Shown: positions 8,000 through 17,028, counted from the stretch's first letter. The stretch is DNA of 64,000 nucleotides from Pengzhenrongella frigida (GCF_004168625.1 NZ_SDWW01000014.1:24512-88511); one strand, 5' to 3'. The notes: a model not told the origin generated them from the letters alone. Numbers and translations are program-made.

Positions 8000-9271
8000 C
8001 TATCGCTCGAATGCCCACGCGCGGTCGGTCAGCATGCGCGCCCCCGCCAGCCCGATGGCGATGGCGACGACGACCAGTCCCGCCTGCAGACCGTACGAGA
8101 TGGCCTGCGTCATGTCACCGTTGTTGAGGAAGAACACCGCGCGGTACGCCGCCGCACCGGGCACCATGATGACCACCGCCGGCACGGAGACCGTGATGCG
8201 CGGCACGTGCATCCGGGGCGCCAGCCAGGCCGCCATCAGCCCGACGGAGAGCGCGGCCGCGGCGGCGCCGGCCTGGGGTGCCGCACCGACGTCGACGAGC
8301 TGGATCCGCACGACGTTCGCGACCATGCCGATGCTGGCCGCCGTCAACGCCATCTTGGCCGGCGAGTTGAACATCAGCGCGAACCCGAGCACCCCGAGGA
8401 AGCTGGCCAGCGCCTGCAGAGCGATCATCGCGACCGGCGCGAGCACGATCGGCTCGACCGGATCCGGGCTCAGCCCGGCCAGCGACGACACGGCCCAGAC
8501 GCTCAGGGCGGCCGACGTGAGGATCATCAGCGCATACGTGAGCCGCGCGACCCCCGCGCTGAAGTCGAGCTTGGCCAGGTCGAGCGCCGCGGTGACGAGC
8601 GGGAAGCCGGGGATGAGGAACAGGACCGCCGAGACGTACCCGATCTCGTGGCGCGGATCGACCACCCCGAGGGCCTCCAGCCCGAGGATGAAGGCCAGGT
8701 ACCCGAGGCAGGCCACCGCCGCCGCGACCATGGCCGCGCCGAACTGGTTGTAGCGACGGTGCGCGAACGCGCGGCGGACGTACTGCCCCAACCCCGCGCC
8801 GACCAGGACCCCGAGTATCTCCACCGGGCCACCGTTGTTGAGGAACGCGAACGCCCCGCAGGCGATCGAGCTCCAGAGCGCGTTGAGCAGCGGGCGGTAC
8901 AGCGGCGGTTTGCGCTCTATCCGGTCCAGCTCGGCCGACACCTCATCGACCGTGACCTTGGGCGGCAGCGCACGCGTGAGGCGCTCGAGCTCCGCGAGCC
9001 GGTCCGAGTTCACCCCGATGGAGCGCACCTCGGTGACCTCCGTGCGGAAGATGGACCCCCGGTGCGACGTGGCCGTGATCTCGGTGAGCGTCACGTGGGC
9101 GTGGTGCCGGTCGAGACCGAGCGCCAGGGCCACCCGCTGCATCGCGTTCTTGACCCGGTAGGACCCCGTACCCGCGGAGAGCATCAGCTGACCGGTGCGC
9201 AGCACGACGCCGGACTGACGGATCAGCTCGACGGGTTCGAGGGTCTCTTCGGCGGGTGGTTGCGCGGTCAC
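8000..9271 (-). CDS. thrE: Threonine/serine exporter, ThrE family
   Basis: 423-residue inner-membrane protein of the ThrE type. An N-terminal soluble domain (about 1-140) includes LMLSAGTGSYRVKNAM and HAHVTLTEITAT, the conserved ThrE (DUF1212) signature. About ten membrane helices follow, ending with a second ThrE_2 (DUF3815-like) block containing VMVPGAAAYRAVFFLNNGD. Corynebacterium ThrE exports threonine and serine. The start is GTG 9271. No Shine-Dalgarno sequence is visible, but CATGAT lies six bases before the start, so the message may be leaderless. It follows tRNA-Ser(TGA) in the same direction. Confidence 0.85.
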   Translation of the reverse strand: MTAQPPAEETLEPVELIRQSGVVLRTGQLMLSAGTGSYRVKNAMQRVALALGLDRHHAHVTLTEITATSHRGSIFRTEVTEVRSIGVNSDRLAELERLTRALPPKVTVDEVSAELDRIERKPPLYRPLLNALWSSIACGAFAFLNNGGPVEILGVLVGAGLGQYVRRAFAHRRYNQFGAAMVAAAVACLGYLAFILGLEALGVVDPRHEIGYVSAVLFLIPGFPLVTAALDLAKLDFSAGVARLTYALMILTSAALSVWAVSSLAGLSPDPVEPIVLAPVAMIALQALASFLGVLGFALMFNSPAKMALTAASIGMVANVVRIQLVDVGAAPQAGAAAAALSVGLMAAWLAPRMHVPRITVSVPAVVIMVPGAAAYRAVFFLNNGDMTQAISYGLQAGLVVVAIAIGLAGARMLTDRAWAFER

Positions 9272-9277
9272 GCGACA

Positions 9278-9283
9278 ATCATG
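9278..9283 (-). promoter_or_regulatory. Candidate -10 hexamer for a leaderless thrE mRNA
   Basis: CATGAT on the minus strand lies exactly six bases before GTG 9271. This matches the spacing of a -10 element to a transcription start at the first base of the start codon. It is a weak match to TAnnnT because the first base is C. Confidence 0.35.
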
Positions 9284-9349
9284 ACGGCGCGCCGCGGCTG
9301 TCGGTAATCCGGGTATCCGCGGAGCGGACGATATTGCTTTCGTGCTTGG

Positions 9350-9440
9350 CGGAGGGCGTGGGATTCGAACCCACGAGAACGGGGTTACCCGCTCCAACGG
9401 TTTTCAAGACCGTCTCTTTCGGCCGCTCAGACAGCCCTCC
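9350..9440 (-). tRNA. tRNA-Ser, anticodon TGA
   Basis: The minus strand has acceptor stem GGAGGGC/GCCCTCC and discriminator G at 9350. The anticodon loop is CTTGAAA between ACGGT and ACCGT, giving TGA for UCA/UCG-type codons. The long variable arm (GGAGCGGGTAACCCCGTTCT) marks a class II serine tRNA. It is a second serine isoacceptor 1.4 kb from tRNA-Ser(GCT). Confidence 0.96.
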
Positions 9441-9469
9441 CGTACGCAGGCATTGTGCCGCACCCGCGC

Positions 9470-9880
9470 CTACCGCTCCCACCACCCGTCCACCGATCCC
9501 GGACTCACCACGGTGAGCCCGTAGATCGCCGCCACCCGCGCCAACAGCTTGTCGTAGGTCGCGAGCGTGGAGATCTCCGGATCGGACGACGCCACCCCCA
9601 GGTGCAGGGCCCCGAACGGAGACAGGACGGTCAGGGCCATCGCCGCAGTCCTGATCGCCTGGTCGGAGAAGCGCCTCACGGCGATCGTCTCGCGGACCTC
9701 GAAGGCACGCGTCCGGCGCGCGGCGTCGAGCCCGTCGGCCGCACGGTGGAACTCCATCAGGCCGAGCGGGGAGGTCACGAACGACGTCTCGTGCGTGGCC
9801 GCCCAGGCGCGCCACTCGGCGGCGCCGGGGACGTCAACCAGGTAGCGCCGCAACGACGAACCGTCGACGTAGACCTGCAT
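9470..9880 (-). CDS. Orphan PIN-domain protein (VapC-like toxin)
   Basis: 136-residue PIN-domain protein. The first acidic residue is in MQVYVDGSSLRRYL, the second in SPLGLMEFHRA, and the third/fourth lie in the late block with LHLGVASSDPEISTLATYDKLL. This is the layout of VapC ribonucleases, which cleave tRNA or rRNA. No antitoxin is visible: 122 bp upstream hold no ribbon-helix-helix or Phd gene, and downstream is tRNA-Ser(TGA). It may be a solitary or decayed toxin, or its antitoxin may be elsewhere. GTG 9883 one codon upstream is an alternative start. Confidence 0.8.
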   Translation of the reverse strand: MQVYVDGSSLRRYLVDVPGAAEWRAWAATHETSFVTSPLGLMEFHRAADGLDAARRTRAFEVRETIAVRRFSDQAIRTAAMALTVLSPFGALHLGVASSDPEISTLATYDKLLARVAAIYGLTVVSPGSVDGWWER

Positions 9881-10002
9881 CACGCCCCGATCCCGACGAT
9901 GCGCCCGTGGGCGCCCTGATGGTCAGGAAGCCTATCGGGCGCACCTCGGTAGCCTCGCACCGCGAACGGCGCGAACCGCCCTTGGCGCACTCCAGCGTCG
10001 CG

Positions 10003-10614
10003 TCAGGCGCCGTGCAGACGCTGCATCGCGAGCTGGACGAGCTTGATCAGCGACTGCTTCGTGGCGGCGCGAGACCGCGCATCCGTGTAGAGCACGGGGA
10101 CGTGCGCCGGGATCTGCAGCGCCTCACGGACGTCGTCGAGCTCGTGCTTGGCGACACCGTCGAAGCAGTTGACTCCGACGACGAACGGGATGCCGCGGCT
10201 CTCGAAGTAGTCGATCGCCGGGAAGCACTGCTCGAGCCGGTCGGTGTCCACCAGCACGACGGCGCCGATCGCGCCCCGCACGATGTCGTCCCACATGAAC
10301 AGGAAGCGGTCCTGGCCGGGGGTGCCGAACAGGTACAGCCAGAGGGCGCCCGGGAGCTCGATCCGACCGAAGTCCATGGCGACGGTCGTGGTGGTCTTGC
10401 GTGCGGACCGACCCCCGGCGTCATCGACCCCCACCGAGTGCTCCGTCATGGCCGCCTCGGTGTTGAGGGGCTCGATGTCGGAGATCGACCCGATGAAGGT
10501 CGTCTTGCCGACGGCGAAGCCACCGGCGACGACGATCTTGACGACGGTCGGCGCGACGCGCAGCCCCGCGGCCGTGGGCGCGACCACCGTGGTATCAGAG
10601 GGCGGATAGGCCAT
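10003..10614 (-). CDS. cvnD: Conservon GTPase CvnD
   Basis: 203-residue Ras-like GTP-binding protein. The P-loop GGFAVGKT lies at 31-38, switch region TTTVAMDFGRI follows, and the G3 site is LFGTPGQDRF. The guanine-specificity loop appears as VGVNCFDG, where N-C-F-D replaces the usual NKxD, as in other conservon GTPases. It is the fourth gene of a CvnA-B-C-D conservon; its start overlaps the cvnC end by 20 bp. In Streptomyces these four proteins form a membrane-associated signalling complex likened to a GPCR module, affecting development and antibiotic production. Confidence 0.92.
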   Translation of the reverse strand: MAYPPSDTTVVAPTAAGLRVAPTVVKIVVAGGFAVGKTTFIGSISDIEPLNTEAAMTEHSVGVDDAGGRSARKTTTTVAMDFGRIELPGALWLYLFGTPGQDRFLFMWDDIVRGAIGAVVLVDTDRLEQCFPAIDYFESRGIPFVVGVNCFDGVAKHELDDVREALQIPAHVPVLYTDARSRAATKQSLIKLVQLAMQRLHGA

Positions 10615-11005
10615 TGAGAACACTCTCCAGCACGCTCATGGACATGGCAGGGAGCCCGTTGCGGACGTCCGCCGGCGTCGAGGTGTGGACGCGAACATAT
10701 TTCGCGTCCGCAAGGTCGGCCACGATGACGCGGACGACCCCGATGGGCAGATGAAGCAGCGCCGAGAGCTCGACGACGGTGACAAACGTGTGCGCAGCAT
10801 GCTGCAGGATCGCCCGCTTCTCGGCGGGCAGACCTTGGCCGCCGACGGCGCCGGGCAGGACCTCGACGAGCGCCTCGAGAGGCATGTCGGGGGTTGCGGA
10901 GCGGACCCGGCCGCCCGTGACGGAGTACGGCCGGACCGACCGGGTCTCGAACTCCTCGTGTGGCGCGAGCGAGGCGTCATCCCATGGGGGCACGGGTCGC
11001 TCCAT
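10595..11005 (-). CDS. cvnC: Conservon protein CvnC (DUF742)
   Basis: 136-residue DUF742 protein. The family signature is clear: VRPYSVTGGRVRSA, then MPLEALVEV, a winged-helix-like stretch LSALLHLPIGVVRVIVADLADAKYV, and the terminal LESVLNGLSAL. DUF742 proteins have a helix-turn-helix-like fold and bind partners within conservons; direct DNA binding is not established. Its start overlaps the cvnB end by 29 bp. It is part of the same minus-strand operon, and the order A-B-C-D matches Streptomyces conservons. Confidence 0.92.
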   Translation of the reverse strand: MERPVPPWDDASLAPHEEFETRSVRPYSVTGGRVRSATPDMPLEALVEVLPGAVGGQGLPAEKRAILQHAAHTFVTVVELSALLHLPIGVVRVIVADLADAKYVRVHTSTPADVRNGLPAMSMSVLESVLNGLSAL

Positions 11006-11426
11006 CGGTCGGCAGCTGGCCGCGCATCTCGGTGATGAGCTGGGGGGTCAGGGTGGCTTCCGTGCGCGAGACCAGCATCGCCATCTCGTAGCCGATCAGG
11101 CCCACGTCGCAGCTCGAGTCCGCGACCACCGCGAGCACCGAGCCGTTCGACACGCTCATGAGGAAGAGGAAGAGCTCGTCCATCTCGACGATCGCCTGCC
11201 GGACCTCGCCCGCCTTCAGCTGCCGCGCAGCGCTTCGGGTCAGGCTGGACATCCCCGACACGATGGCCGCGAGCTGATCCCCGCTGGTCCGGTCGAGCTG
11301 CTCCGACATGGCCATGAGCAGCCCGTCAGCCGAGACCACCATGGTGTGGCGCGTGCCCGGGATCGTGCGGACGAAGTTGTCCAGGAGCCAGCCGAAGTTG
11401 GCTGCCTCGGTGCTGAGCGCTGTCAC
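10977..11426 (-). CDS. cvnB: Conservon roadblock/LC7 protein CvnB
   Basis: 149-residue roadblock/LC7 domain protein. It has the typical MNxxL-like opening (LSTEAANFGWLLDNFVRTIPG) and the strand HTMVVSADGLLMAMSEQLD. The core is DQLAAIVSGMSSLTRSAARQL, ending VGLIGYEMAML. Bacterial roadblock proteins act as GTPase-activating or scaffold partners (compare MglB); here the partner would be CvnD. The ATG overlaps the cvnA stop by four bases (ATGA), indicating translational coupling. Confidence 0.93.
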   Translation of the reverse strand: MTALSTEAANFGWLLDNFVRTIPGTRHTMVVSADGLLMAMSEQLDRTSGDQLAAIVSGMSSLTRSAARQLKAGEVRQAIVEMDELFLFLMSVSNGSVLAVVADSSCDVGLIGYEMAMLVSRTEATLTPQLITEMRGQLPTDGATRAPMG

Positions 11427-14400
11427 TCTTCCTCCTCGTGTGTGGCCCTGGGCGCGTCTGCTGCGCGGGGCCGCGTGATGACCGTTCCGGTGTCGGACGG
11501 CGCTTCAGCGTCACCCGTCGCCTCGACGGGCTGCTCAGCCGCGGCCCGACCGCGACTCGTTCCGGACTGGAAGCTCGACAGCCGCGAACGCAGCTGATCG
11601 GGGTCCCGGGTTGTGGGGCCTGCCTCGTCGATCGGCGGGGCCTGGGCAGGCATCGCGGTGGGGACGCGGCGAGTGAGGGAGTTGCCGCCGTTGGACCCGA
11701 CAGCGCTGGGCCGATAGGCGGCCAGCTGACCGAGCTCCGCGAACGCCTGCTCCTGGATGTCGGACCGAAGCGCGAGCATGGCCGCGACATCGGCGTCCAG
11801 CACGCCCGACGAGGGCGGCCGGTGAACGATCACCGGCGGCGGCGCCGGAGAAGGAACCCCGCGGGTGTCTGCGGGGTCGGCGGCCCGATCGGCATCCGAC
11901 GTGCTGTCGGGGCCAGTCTCTGCCCACACCGGCGCGCCCCACCCGCTGGACGGGACGCTCGGGATGGCATCGACAGGCACGTACGCCACGGGCTCGGGCT
12001 GATCCCGCTGGGGGGTCCACCGCGGTGCCGCGTCAGCGAGGGGCGGCACGACGGCGGGTGCTTCCCACGCGGAGATCCGCGGCGGAAGTACGGAGCTTGG
12101 GTCGACCGCAGCTGGCGCCTGCTTGCGCCCCCGCCAGCCACGCTTGACGCGTGGGCTGGGTTCGGCGGGGCCGGCCGCAGCCTGGCTCCGCTCCGGCTCC
12201 GGCTGTGGGTCGAGCGCGGCGCCGATGATCTCGCCGAACGACGTCGGGGCCCAGGCCACCTTCGGCAGCGGCGGGTCCGTCGGGTCAGCCATCGCGGGAT
12301 CGGCGACCGGTGCGGGATCGGCGACCGGTGCGGGATCGGGCTCGGTCGCGGCGACGACGGCGATCGCAGCCGTCCGCGGACGCCGCGCATCACTGCGCTT
12401 GACGAGGGCGCCGGTCTCCGACCCGCCGACGACGGGCGCCACCCACTGCGGCTCCTCGTGGAGCGCGGCCAGGGCAGCGGCCGCGGCGTTCTCCTCGAGG
12501 GTCGGCCAGCTCTCGACCGCACCCTGGCGGCTGTGACGCCCCGACCTGGGGGCGGCGGGCGCGAGCGGCTCGCCGACGACGGCCGCGGCGGCTTCGGCTG
12601 CGGGAGCTGCGGGCGCTTGGGGCTCGGGCAGGAACGGCTTCGGCAGGACGGACGTGCGTTCGGGCACGATCGCGACTGGCTCGACCGCCGCGGCAGAAGC
12701 AGGTTCGACCGCCGCGAGAGGTTCGGCCGGCACCCAGGGCGCGGCCACAGCCGGCTTGGCCGACCGACGACCGAACCAGCCGCGCTTGGCCGGCTTGGCC
12801 GGCGCGGTGGCCTCGGCGTCGGGCGTCGGCGCATAGACGACCGCCGACGGAACCGGCAGGATCTCGACTGCTGGCGCCGGAACGACGTCGGGCACCGGAA
12901 CGACGTCAGGCACCGAAGCGCCGTCGGGCACCGACCACGCTGCGGAGACCTTGTGCTCGACTGCGACCTCGGGCTGGACCTGCTCGTCCACGACCGGGGC
13001 CGGATGCAGCTCGGGCGCGCTCCACTGCCCGGCGCCGGGCGCAGGCACCGGCTCGACCTGGGGTGCGGGCTTCCAGGAGGAGACGTCGTCCTCGCCCCAG
13101 GCACGGGCCTCGTTCAAGATCGGGAAGACGACGGGGGCGTCGCCGGCAATCGTGGCTGCTGGTGTGGGGGCCGACGGCGTGACTGCGACCGGCGGCGTGG
13201 CCGCAGCAACCTCGACCTGGGTCACCGGCGCGACGGCTTCCGCCGGCGCAACGAGCGGCTCGCCGACGGACATCTGCGGCGCCCAGGGCTCCTCGTCGGG
13301 CTCCAGCTGGGGCACCACGAAGTCGAACCGCGGCTCGGGGCTCGCGACAACGGGGGGCACGACGGCGGTCTCGGTCTCCGACACGTCGTGCGCGCCAGGG
13401 ATCGTGCGCCGGTCGAGCGGCGGCCGGTCGATCGACGGCGGCGCGTCGGCAGCCCGTCCGCGGAACCCGCCGAAGAGCGCGCCCCGGTCGGGCTTGGAGA
13501 CCCGGGGGGCGGTCGAGCGGGTGCCGATGCCATGGTCCTCGCCCACGACCGTCCGCGGCGCGTTCGCGCGGTTCGGGAGCTGCGAGGCGGACGTGGTGGA
13601 ACGGGAGGCGGACACCTCGGGCGCCCAGCCGGCCTCGGGGACCGACAGCTCCGGCGTCAGCCGGGCCTCCTCGAGGGGCGGCAGCACGAACAGGCGGCCG
13701 TCCCGGTCGACGACGGACTCCGGCGGCAGCGCGCCGGTCGGCAGGTCGGACTCGTCCGGGCGGAGCGCGGCGGCGTCCCCGGACGCGGACTCGGGTGCCC
13801 CGGGAGTGACCGCTGACCCGTCCGGCGCAGCCGCTCCGGCCTCGACGCGCGGGCGACGGCGCGGAAGCCCGAGAGAGGTCTCCCCGTCAGTCAGGGCCGC
13901 CAGGTCGACCGGCACGACAACCGGCGGCTCGGGCTCGGCGAGCGCAGGGCTCAACCCCAGCTCGGACGTGGACGGCGTGGTCGAGTCGTCCGTCAGCGCG
14001 GTCGTCCCCTCGAACAGCCGGGCCGGGAAGCGCACCGTGATGACGGTGCCGATCCCGTTCGGGCTCTTCGCGATGACGACGTCGGCGCTGAGCCGGGCTG
14101 CGAGGCGGCCCACGACGTAGAACCCGAGGTGCTGAGCGCCGAGCACATCACCGGCGGCGGTGGACCGGATCTTCAGGTGTGCCGCCTCGATCTCGGCGTC
14201 GGACATCCCCAGACCGAGGTCACGCACGACCACCTGGACGTCGTCGCCGTCGATCGACGTGGCGACCTCGACCGGGGTGCCAGGCTCGGAGAACATGGTG
14301 GCGTTCTCGAGCAGCTCGGCGAGCAGGTGAGCGCCGGCGAGCGCGCTGAACCCGATCATGTTCGGGTCGACCCCGAGCTCGAGCTGGATCCGGTCGTACT

Positions 14401-15874
14401 GCTCGATCTCGGACGAGGCGGTGCGGATCACGTCGGACAGGGACATCGCGTCGCGCACCCGGCGTCCGGACTCGATCCCGGCGAGCACCAGGAGGGACTC
14501 GGCGTTGCGGCGCATCCGGGTCGCGAGGTGGTCGAGGCGGAAGAGGTTGCTCAGGACGTTCGGGTCCTCTTCACTCCGCTCGAGCGCATCGATGAACGAG
14601 ATCTGCCGGTTCAGCAGCACCTGGTCGCGGCGGGCGACGTTGACGAACATCTCAGCGATCGAGCCACGCAGGGCGGCCTGCTCCTGCGCGATCTGGATCG
14701 TGGTCGCGTTGACGTCGTTGAAGGCCCGCGCCAGTCGGCCGACCTCGTCGCGCGAGGTCACGGGAATCTGCACGAGCGAGAGCTGGGGTGCGTCACCGGG
14801 CACCGAGACCTGCTCGACGAGCCGCGGCAGGGCTTCACGCACATCGCCGACGGCCTTGGTCAGGCGGCGCAGCGGGACGACGATCTGACCGGCGATGAGC
14901 AGCGCGATCGCGATCGACAGCAGCACGATGAGACCGGTGGCCCCGATGGTCAACCGGGCCGAACGGATGGTCGCGGCCTCGTTGACGGCGGCCTTGTCGA
15001 CGCTGATCTGGCGCACCTGCTCGGCGATCCCCGCCAGCTCATCGATCTCCGCCGCCGAGGCTTCCTGGAACGTCGCGAGGTCGACGTTCGACACGCTCAA
15101 GGCGTTGCCAGAGGAGAGCAGGAGCCGCTGGCCCGCGTAGGCCGCGTCCTGGCTCGTGAGCTGGATGTTGGTCAGACGGAGCTGATTGACGGCGGTCCGC
15201 GCCTGCGCCCGAAGGGCCGTGGTCACGGCGATCGAGGGTGCGACGTTGACGACCTCGCGCACGTCGGCGCCGTCGGTGCTGATCACCTTGACGGCCGATG
15301 GCAGCTCGTGAACGATCCTCTCGCGCGCCTCGCCGACGAGGCCGTACGCGTCCAGGTACTTCGCGAGCGCGCGATCCGACAGCGCGTCCGCGACCGCGCG
15401 GGCCGTCTCGACGTGCAGCTTGATGATCGCGGTGTACTCGGCGTCGACGACCGTGGGCAGCAGGGCTGCGGTGACGTCCCACCGTGCCGGCAACGTCGGC
15501 AGAGTGTCGCGGGACTTCTTGGCCAGCGCGAGGTACTCGCCGACCGAGGCATCCAGAACGTCGACGTTGATCGGGGCGATCGCCACCGCATACTCGGCGG
15601 ACCTGGTGTCCGTCTCGGTGCGGGCGGCGTACAGGGCCTCACGAGGAGCGGCCGGATCGGCGAGGAACGCGAGCGTCTCCTGGCGTTCGACCTGCAATGC
15701 CGCGGTGAACGCCCCGAGCTCGTCGGCAGTGCTGACCAGGCTGTCCACGGCACGCGCGACCTGGCTCGCCTCGATCGACTGCGACGAGATCACGGAAGCG
15801 GCACCGAAAAGCACAAGTACGGGTACGGCGAGTGCCGCGAGCACTTTCCCGCGGATGCCCAACCTGCGCAGCAT
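11423..15874 (-). CDS. cvnA: Conservon sensor histidine kinase-like protein CvnA with very long C-terminal tail
   Basis: 1483 residues. TM1 lies at about 10-30, a nitrate/nitrite-sensing helical domain at about 31-305, TM2 at about 308-332 and HAMP to about 395. A kinase core follows with LDHLATRMRR (H449), N-box ELLENAT (520-526) and G-box RDLGLGMS (551-558). From about 621 to 1483 the protein is a low-complexity tail rich in Pro, Ala, Val and Glu with short repeats. Its end, SRLSSFQSGTSRGR, resembles the conserved terminus of many CvnA proteins. Start ATG 15874 has GGAGAGG before it. No response regulator is adjacent, as usual for conservons. Confidence 0.92.
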   Translation of the reverse strand: MLRRLGIRGKVLAALAVPVLVLFGAASVISSQSIEASQVARAVDSLVSTADELGAFTAALQVERQETLAFLADPAAPREALYAARTETDTRSAEYAVAIAPINVDVLDASVGEYLALAKKSRDTLPTLPARWDVTAALLPTVVDAEYTAIIKLHVETARAVADALSDRALAKYLDAYGLVGEARERIVHELPSAVKVISTDGADVREVVNVAPSIAVTTALRAQARTAVNQLRLTNIQLTSQDAAYAGQRLLLSSGNALSVSNVDLATFQEASAAEIDELAGIAEQVRQISVDKAAVNEAATIRSARLTIGATGLIVLLSIAIALLIAGQIVVPLRRLTKAVGDVREALPRLVEQVSVPGDAPQLSLVQIPVTSRDEVGRLARAFNDVNATTIQIAQEQAALRGSIAEMFVNVARRDQVLLNRQISFIDALERSEEDPNVLSNLFRLDHLATRMRRNAESLLVLAGIESGRRVRDAMSLSDVIRTASSEIEQYDRIQLELGVDPNMIGFSALAGAHLLAELLENATMFSEPGTPVEVATSIDGDDVQVVVRDLGLGMSDAEIEAAHLKIRSTAAGDVLGAQHLGFYVVGRLAARLSADVVIAKSPNGIGTVITVRFPARLFEGTTALTDDSTTPSTSELGLSPALAEPEPPVVVPVDLAALTDGETSLGLPRRRPRVEAGAAAPDGSAVTPGAPESASGDAAALRPDESDLPTGALPPESVVDRDGRLFVLPPLEEARLTPELSVPEAGWAPEVSASRSTTSASQLPNRANAPRTVVGEDHGIGTRSTAPRVSKPDRGALFGGFRGRAADAPPSIDRPPLDRRTIPGAHDVSETETAVVPPVVASPEPRFDFVVPQLEPDEEPWAPQMSVGEPLVAPAEAVAPVTQVEVAAATPPVAVTPSAPTPAATIAGDAPVVFPILNEARAWGEDDVSSWKPAPQVEPVPAPGAGQWSAPELHPAPVVDEQVQPEVAVEHKVSAAWSVPDGASVPDVVPVPDVVPAPAVEILPVPSAVVYAPTPDAEATAPAKPAKRGWFGRRSAKPAVAAPWVPAEPLAAVEPASAAAVEPVAIVPERTSVLPKPFLPEPQAPAAPAAEAAAAVVGEPLAPAAPRSGRHSRQGAVESWPTLEENAAAAALAALHEEPQWVAPVVGGSETGALVKRSDARRPRTAAIAVVAATEPDPAPVADPAPVADPAMADPTDPPLPKVAWAPTSFGEIIGAALDPQPEPERSQAAAGPAEPSPRVKRGWRGRKQAPAAVDPSSVLPPRISAWEAPAVVPPLADAAPRWTPQRDQPEPVAYVPVDAIPSVPSSGWGAPVWAETGPDSTSDADRAADPADTRGVPSPAPPPVIVHRPPSSGVLDADVAAMLALRSDIQEQAFAELGQLAAYRPSAVGSNGGNSLTRRVPTAMPAQAPPIDEAGPTTRDPDQLRSRLSSFQSGTSRGRAAAEQPVEATGDAEAPSDTGTVITRPRAADAPRATHEEEE
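12294..12345. repeat. 18-bp tandem repeat inside cvnA
   Basis: GCGGGATCGGCGACCGGT stands twice in tandem (12294-12311, 12312-12329) and a partial third copy follows. It encodes PAPVADPAPVADPA in the disordered tail. A related 18-bp repeat near 12880-12940 encodes VPDVVPVPDVVPAP. Both suggest tail growth by slippage. Confidence 0.75.
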
Positions 15875-16037
15875 GGGTACCTCTCCGTCACAGACCGGCG
15901 AACGCGCCGATAGTCGACCTGACCTGAGCGGTCGGGTGCCGTTCACATTTCATCGGCGCCAAGTGGGTCGGAGATTAGGGCCCACGGCGAACTTTATCTG
16001 CCGGGCTTCCCATCCGTCCGATTCGTCCCCGTGAGGT

Positions 16038-16043
16038 TAGGCT
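16038..16043 (+). promoter_or_regulatory. Candidate -10 hexamer TAGGCT of the quinone oxidoreductase gene
   Basis: TAGGCT lies seven bases before GTG 16051, so transcription would start at the start codon. No Shine-Dalgarno sequence is present. The same hexamer precedes the gene at 29539 with nearly the same spacing. Confidence 0.5.
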
Positions 16044-16050
16044 CCAGAAC

Positions 16051-17028
16051 GTGCGCGCCGTCGTCATTTCCTCCCCCGGGGGGCCCGACGTCCTCGTCGA
16101 GCGCACCCTGCCCGACCCCACCCCTGGCCGCGGCGAGGTGCTGATCGACGTCGCCGCGGCGGGCGTGAACCGCGCCGATCTGCTGCAGCGGCAAGGAAAG
16201 TACCCGCCACCGCCCGGCGCTCCGACCTGGCCGGGCCTGGAGGTGTCGGGCACGATCGCGGCCATGGGTCCCGGTGCGGTGTCCTGGTCGGTCGGGACGC
16301 GGGTGTGCGCCCTGCTCGGCGGTGGGGGCTACGCCGACCTCGTCGTCGCGCCCGCGGCCCAGCTCCTGCCCGTGCCGCCGGGGCTGGACCTCGGGGCGGC
16401 CGCCGCGCTCCCCGAGGCCGTCTGCACCGCGTGGTCGAACCTGGTCGACGCCGGCCGGCTGCGGGCCGGGGAGTGGGTCCTCGTCCAGGGCGGCTCCGGC
16501 GGTGTCGGTTCGGTCGCCATCCAGCTCGCCGTCGCGCTCGGGGCCCGCGTGGCGACGACCGCCGGCGGTCCCGAGCGCACCGCTCGGTGCGCCGCGCTCG
16601 GGGCCGAGCTCGTGATCGACCACCGGACCCAGGACGTCACCCGCACCGTGCTCGAGGCCACCGGTGGCCGGGGCGTCGACGTCGTGCTCGACGTGCTCGG
16701 CGCCGGCGCGCTGGCCGCGAACCTCGAGTCGCTCGCGATCGGCGGGCGGCTCGTGGTGATCGGGCTGCAGCAGGGCCGCCGCGCCGAGCTCGACCTCGGC
16801 CTGCTCCTCACCCGGCGCGCCTCGGTCATCGGGACCACGCTGCGCGCGCGCTCGACCGCGGAGAAGACCGCTCTCGTCGCCGCGTTGTGCGCCCACGCCT
16901 GGCCGATGCTCGACGACGGTCGGCTGCGCCCGATCGTGCACGCCCGGATCCCGTTCGATCGGGCCCGTGAGGCGCACGAGCTGCTCGAGTCCGGCGAGGT
17001 GTTCGGCAAGGTGCTGCTCGTCCCCTGA
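16051..17028 (+). CDS. NAD(P)H-quinone oxidoreductase, zinc-independent MDR family (PIG3-like)
   Basis: 325-residue medium-chain dehydrogenase/reductase. The N-terminal GroES-like half has VNRADLLQRQGKYPPPPGAP, the signature of the PIG3/quinone oxidoreductase branch, and lacks the structural zinc cysteines. The Rossmann half carries GGSGGVGSVAIQLA as the NADPH-binding loop. The C-terminal motif RIPFDRAREAHELLESGEVFGKVLL is typical. Such enzymes reduce quinones one electron at a time and are linked to oxidative stress. It is divergent from cvnA. The following gene, bpa, is in the same direction 60 bp downstream. Confidence 0.9.
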   Translation: MRAVVISSPGGPDVLVERTLPDPTPGRGEVLIDVAAAGVNRADLLQRQGKYPPPPGAPTWPGLEVSGTIAAMGPGAVSWSVGTRVCALLGGGGYADLVVAPAAQLLPVPPGLDLGAAAALPEAVCTAWSNLVDAGRLRAGEWVLVQGGSGGVGSVAIQLAVALGARVATTAGGPERTARCAALGAELVIDHRTQDVTRTVLEATGGRGVDVVLDVLGAGALAANLESLAIGGRLVVIGLQQGRRAELDLGLLLTRRASVIGTTLRARSTAEKTALVAALCAHAWPMLDDGRLRPIVHARIPFDRAREAHELLESGEVFGKVLLVP

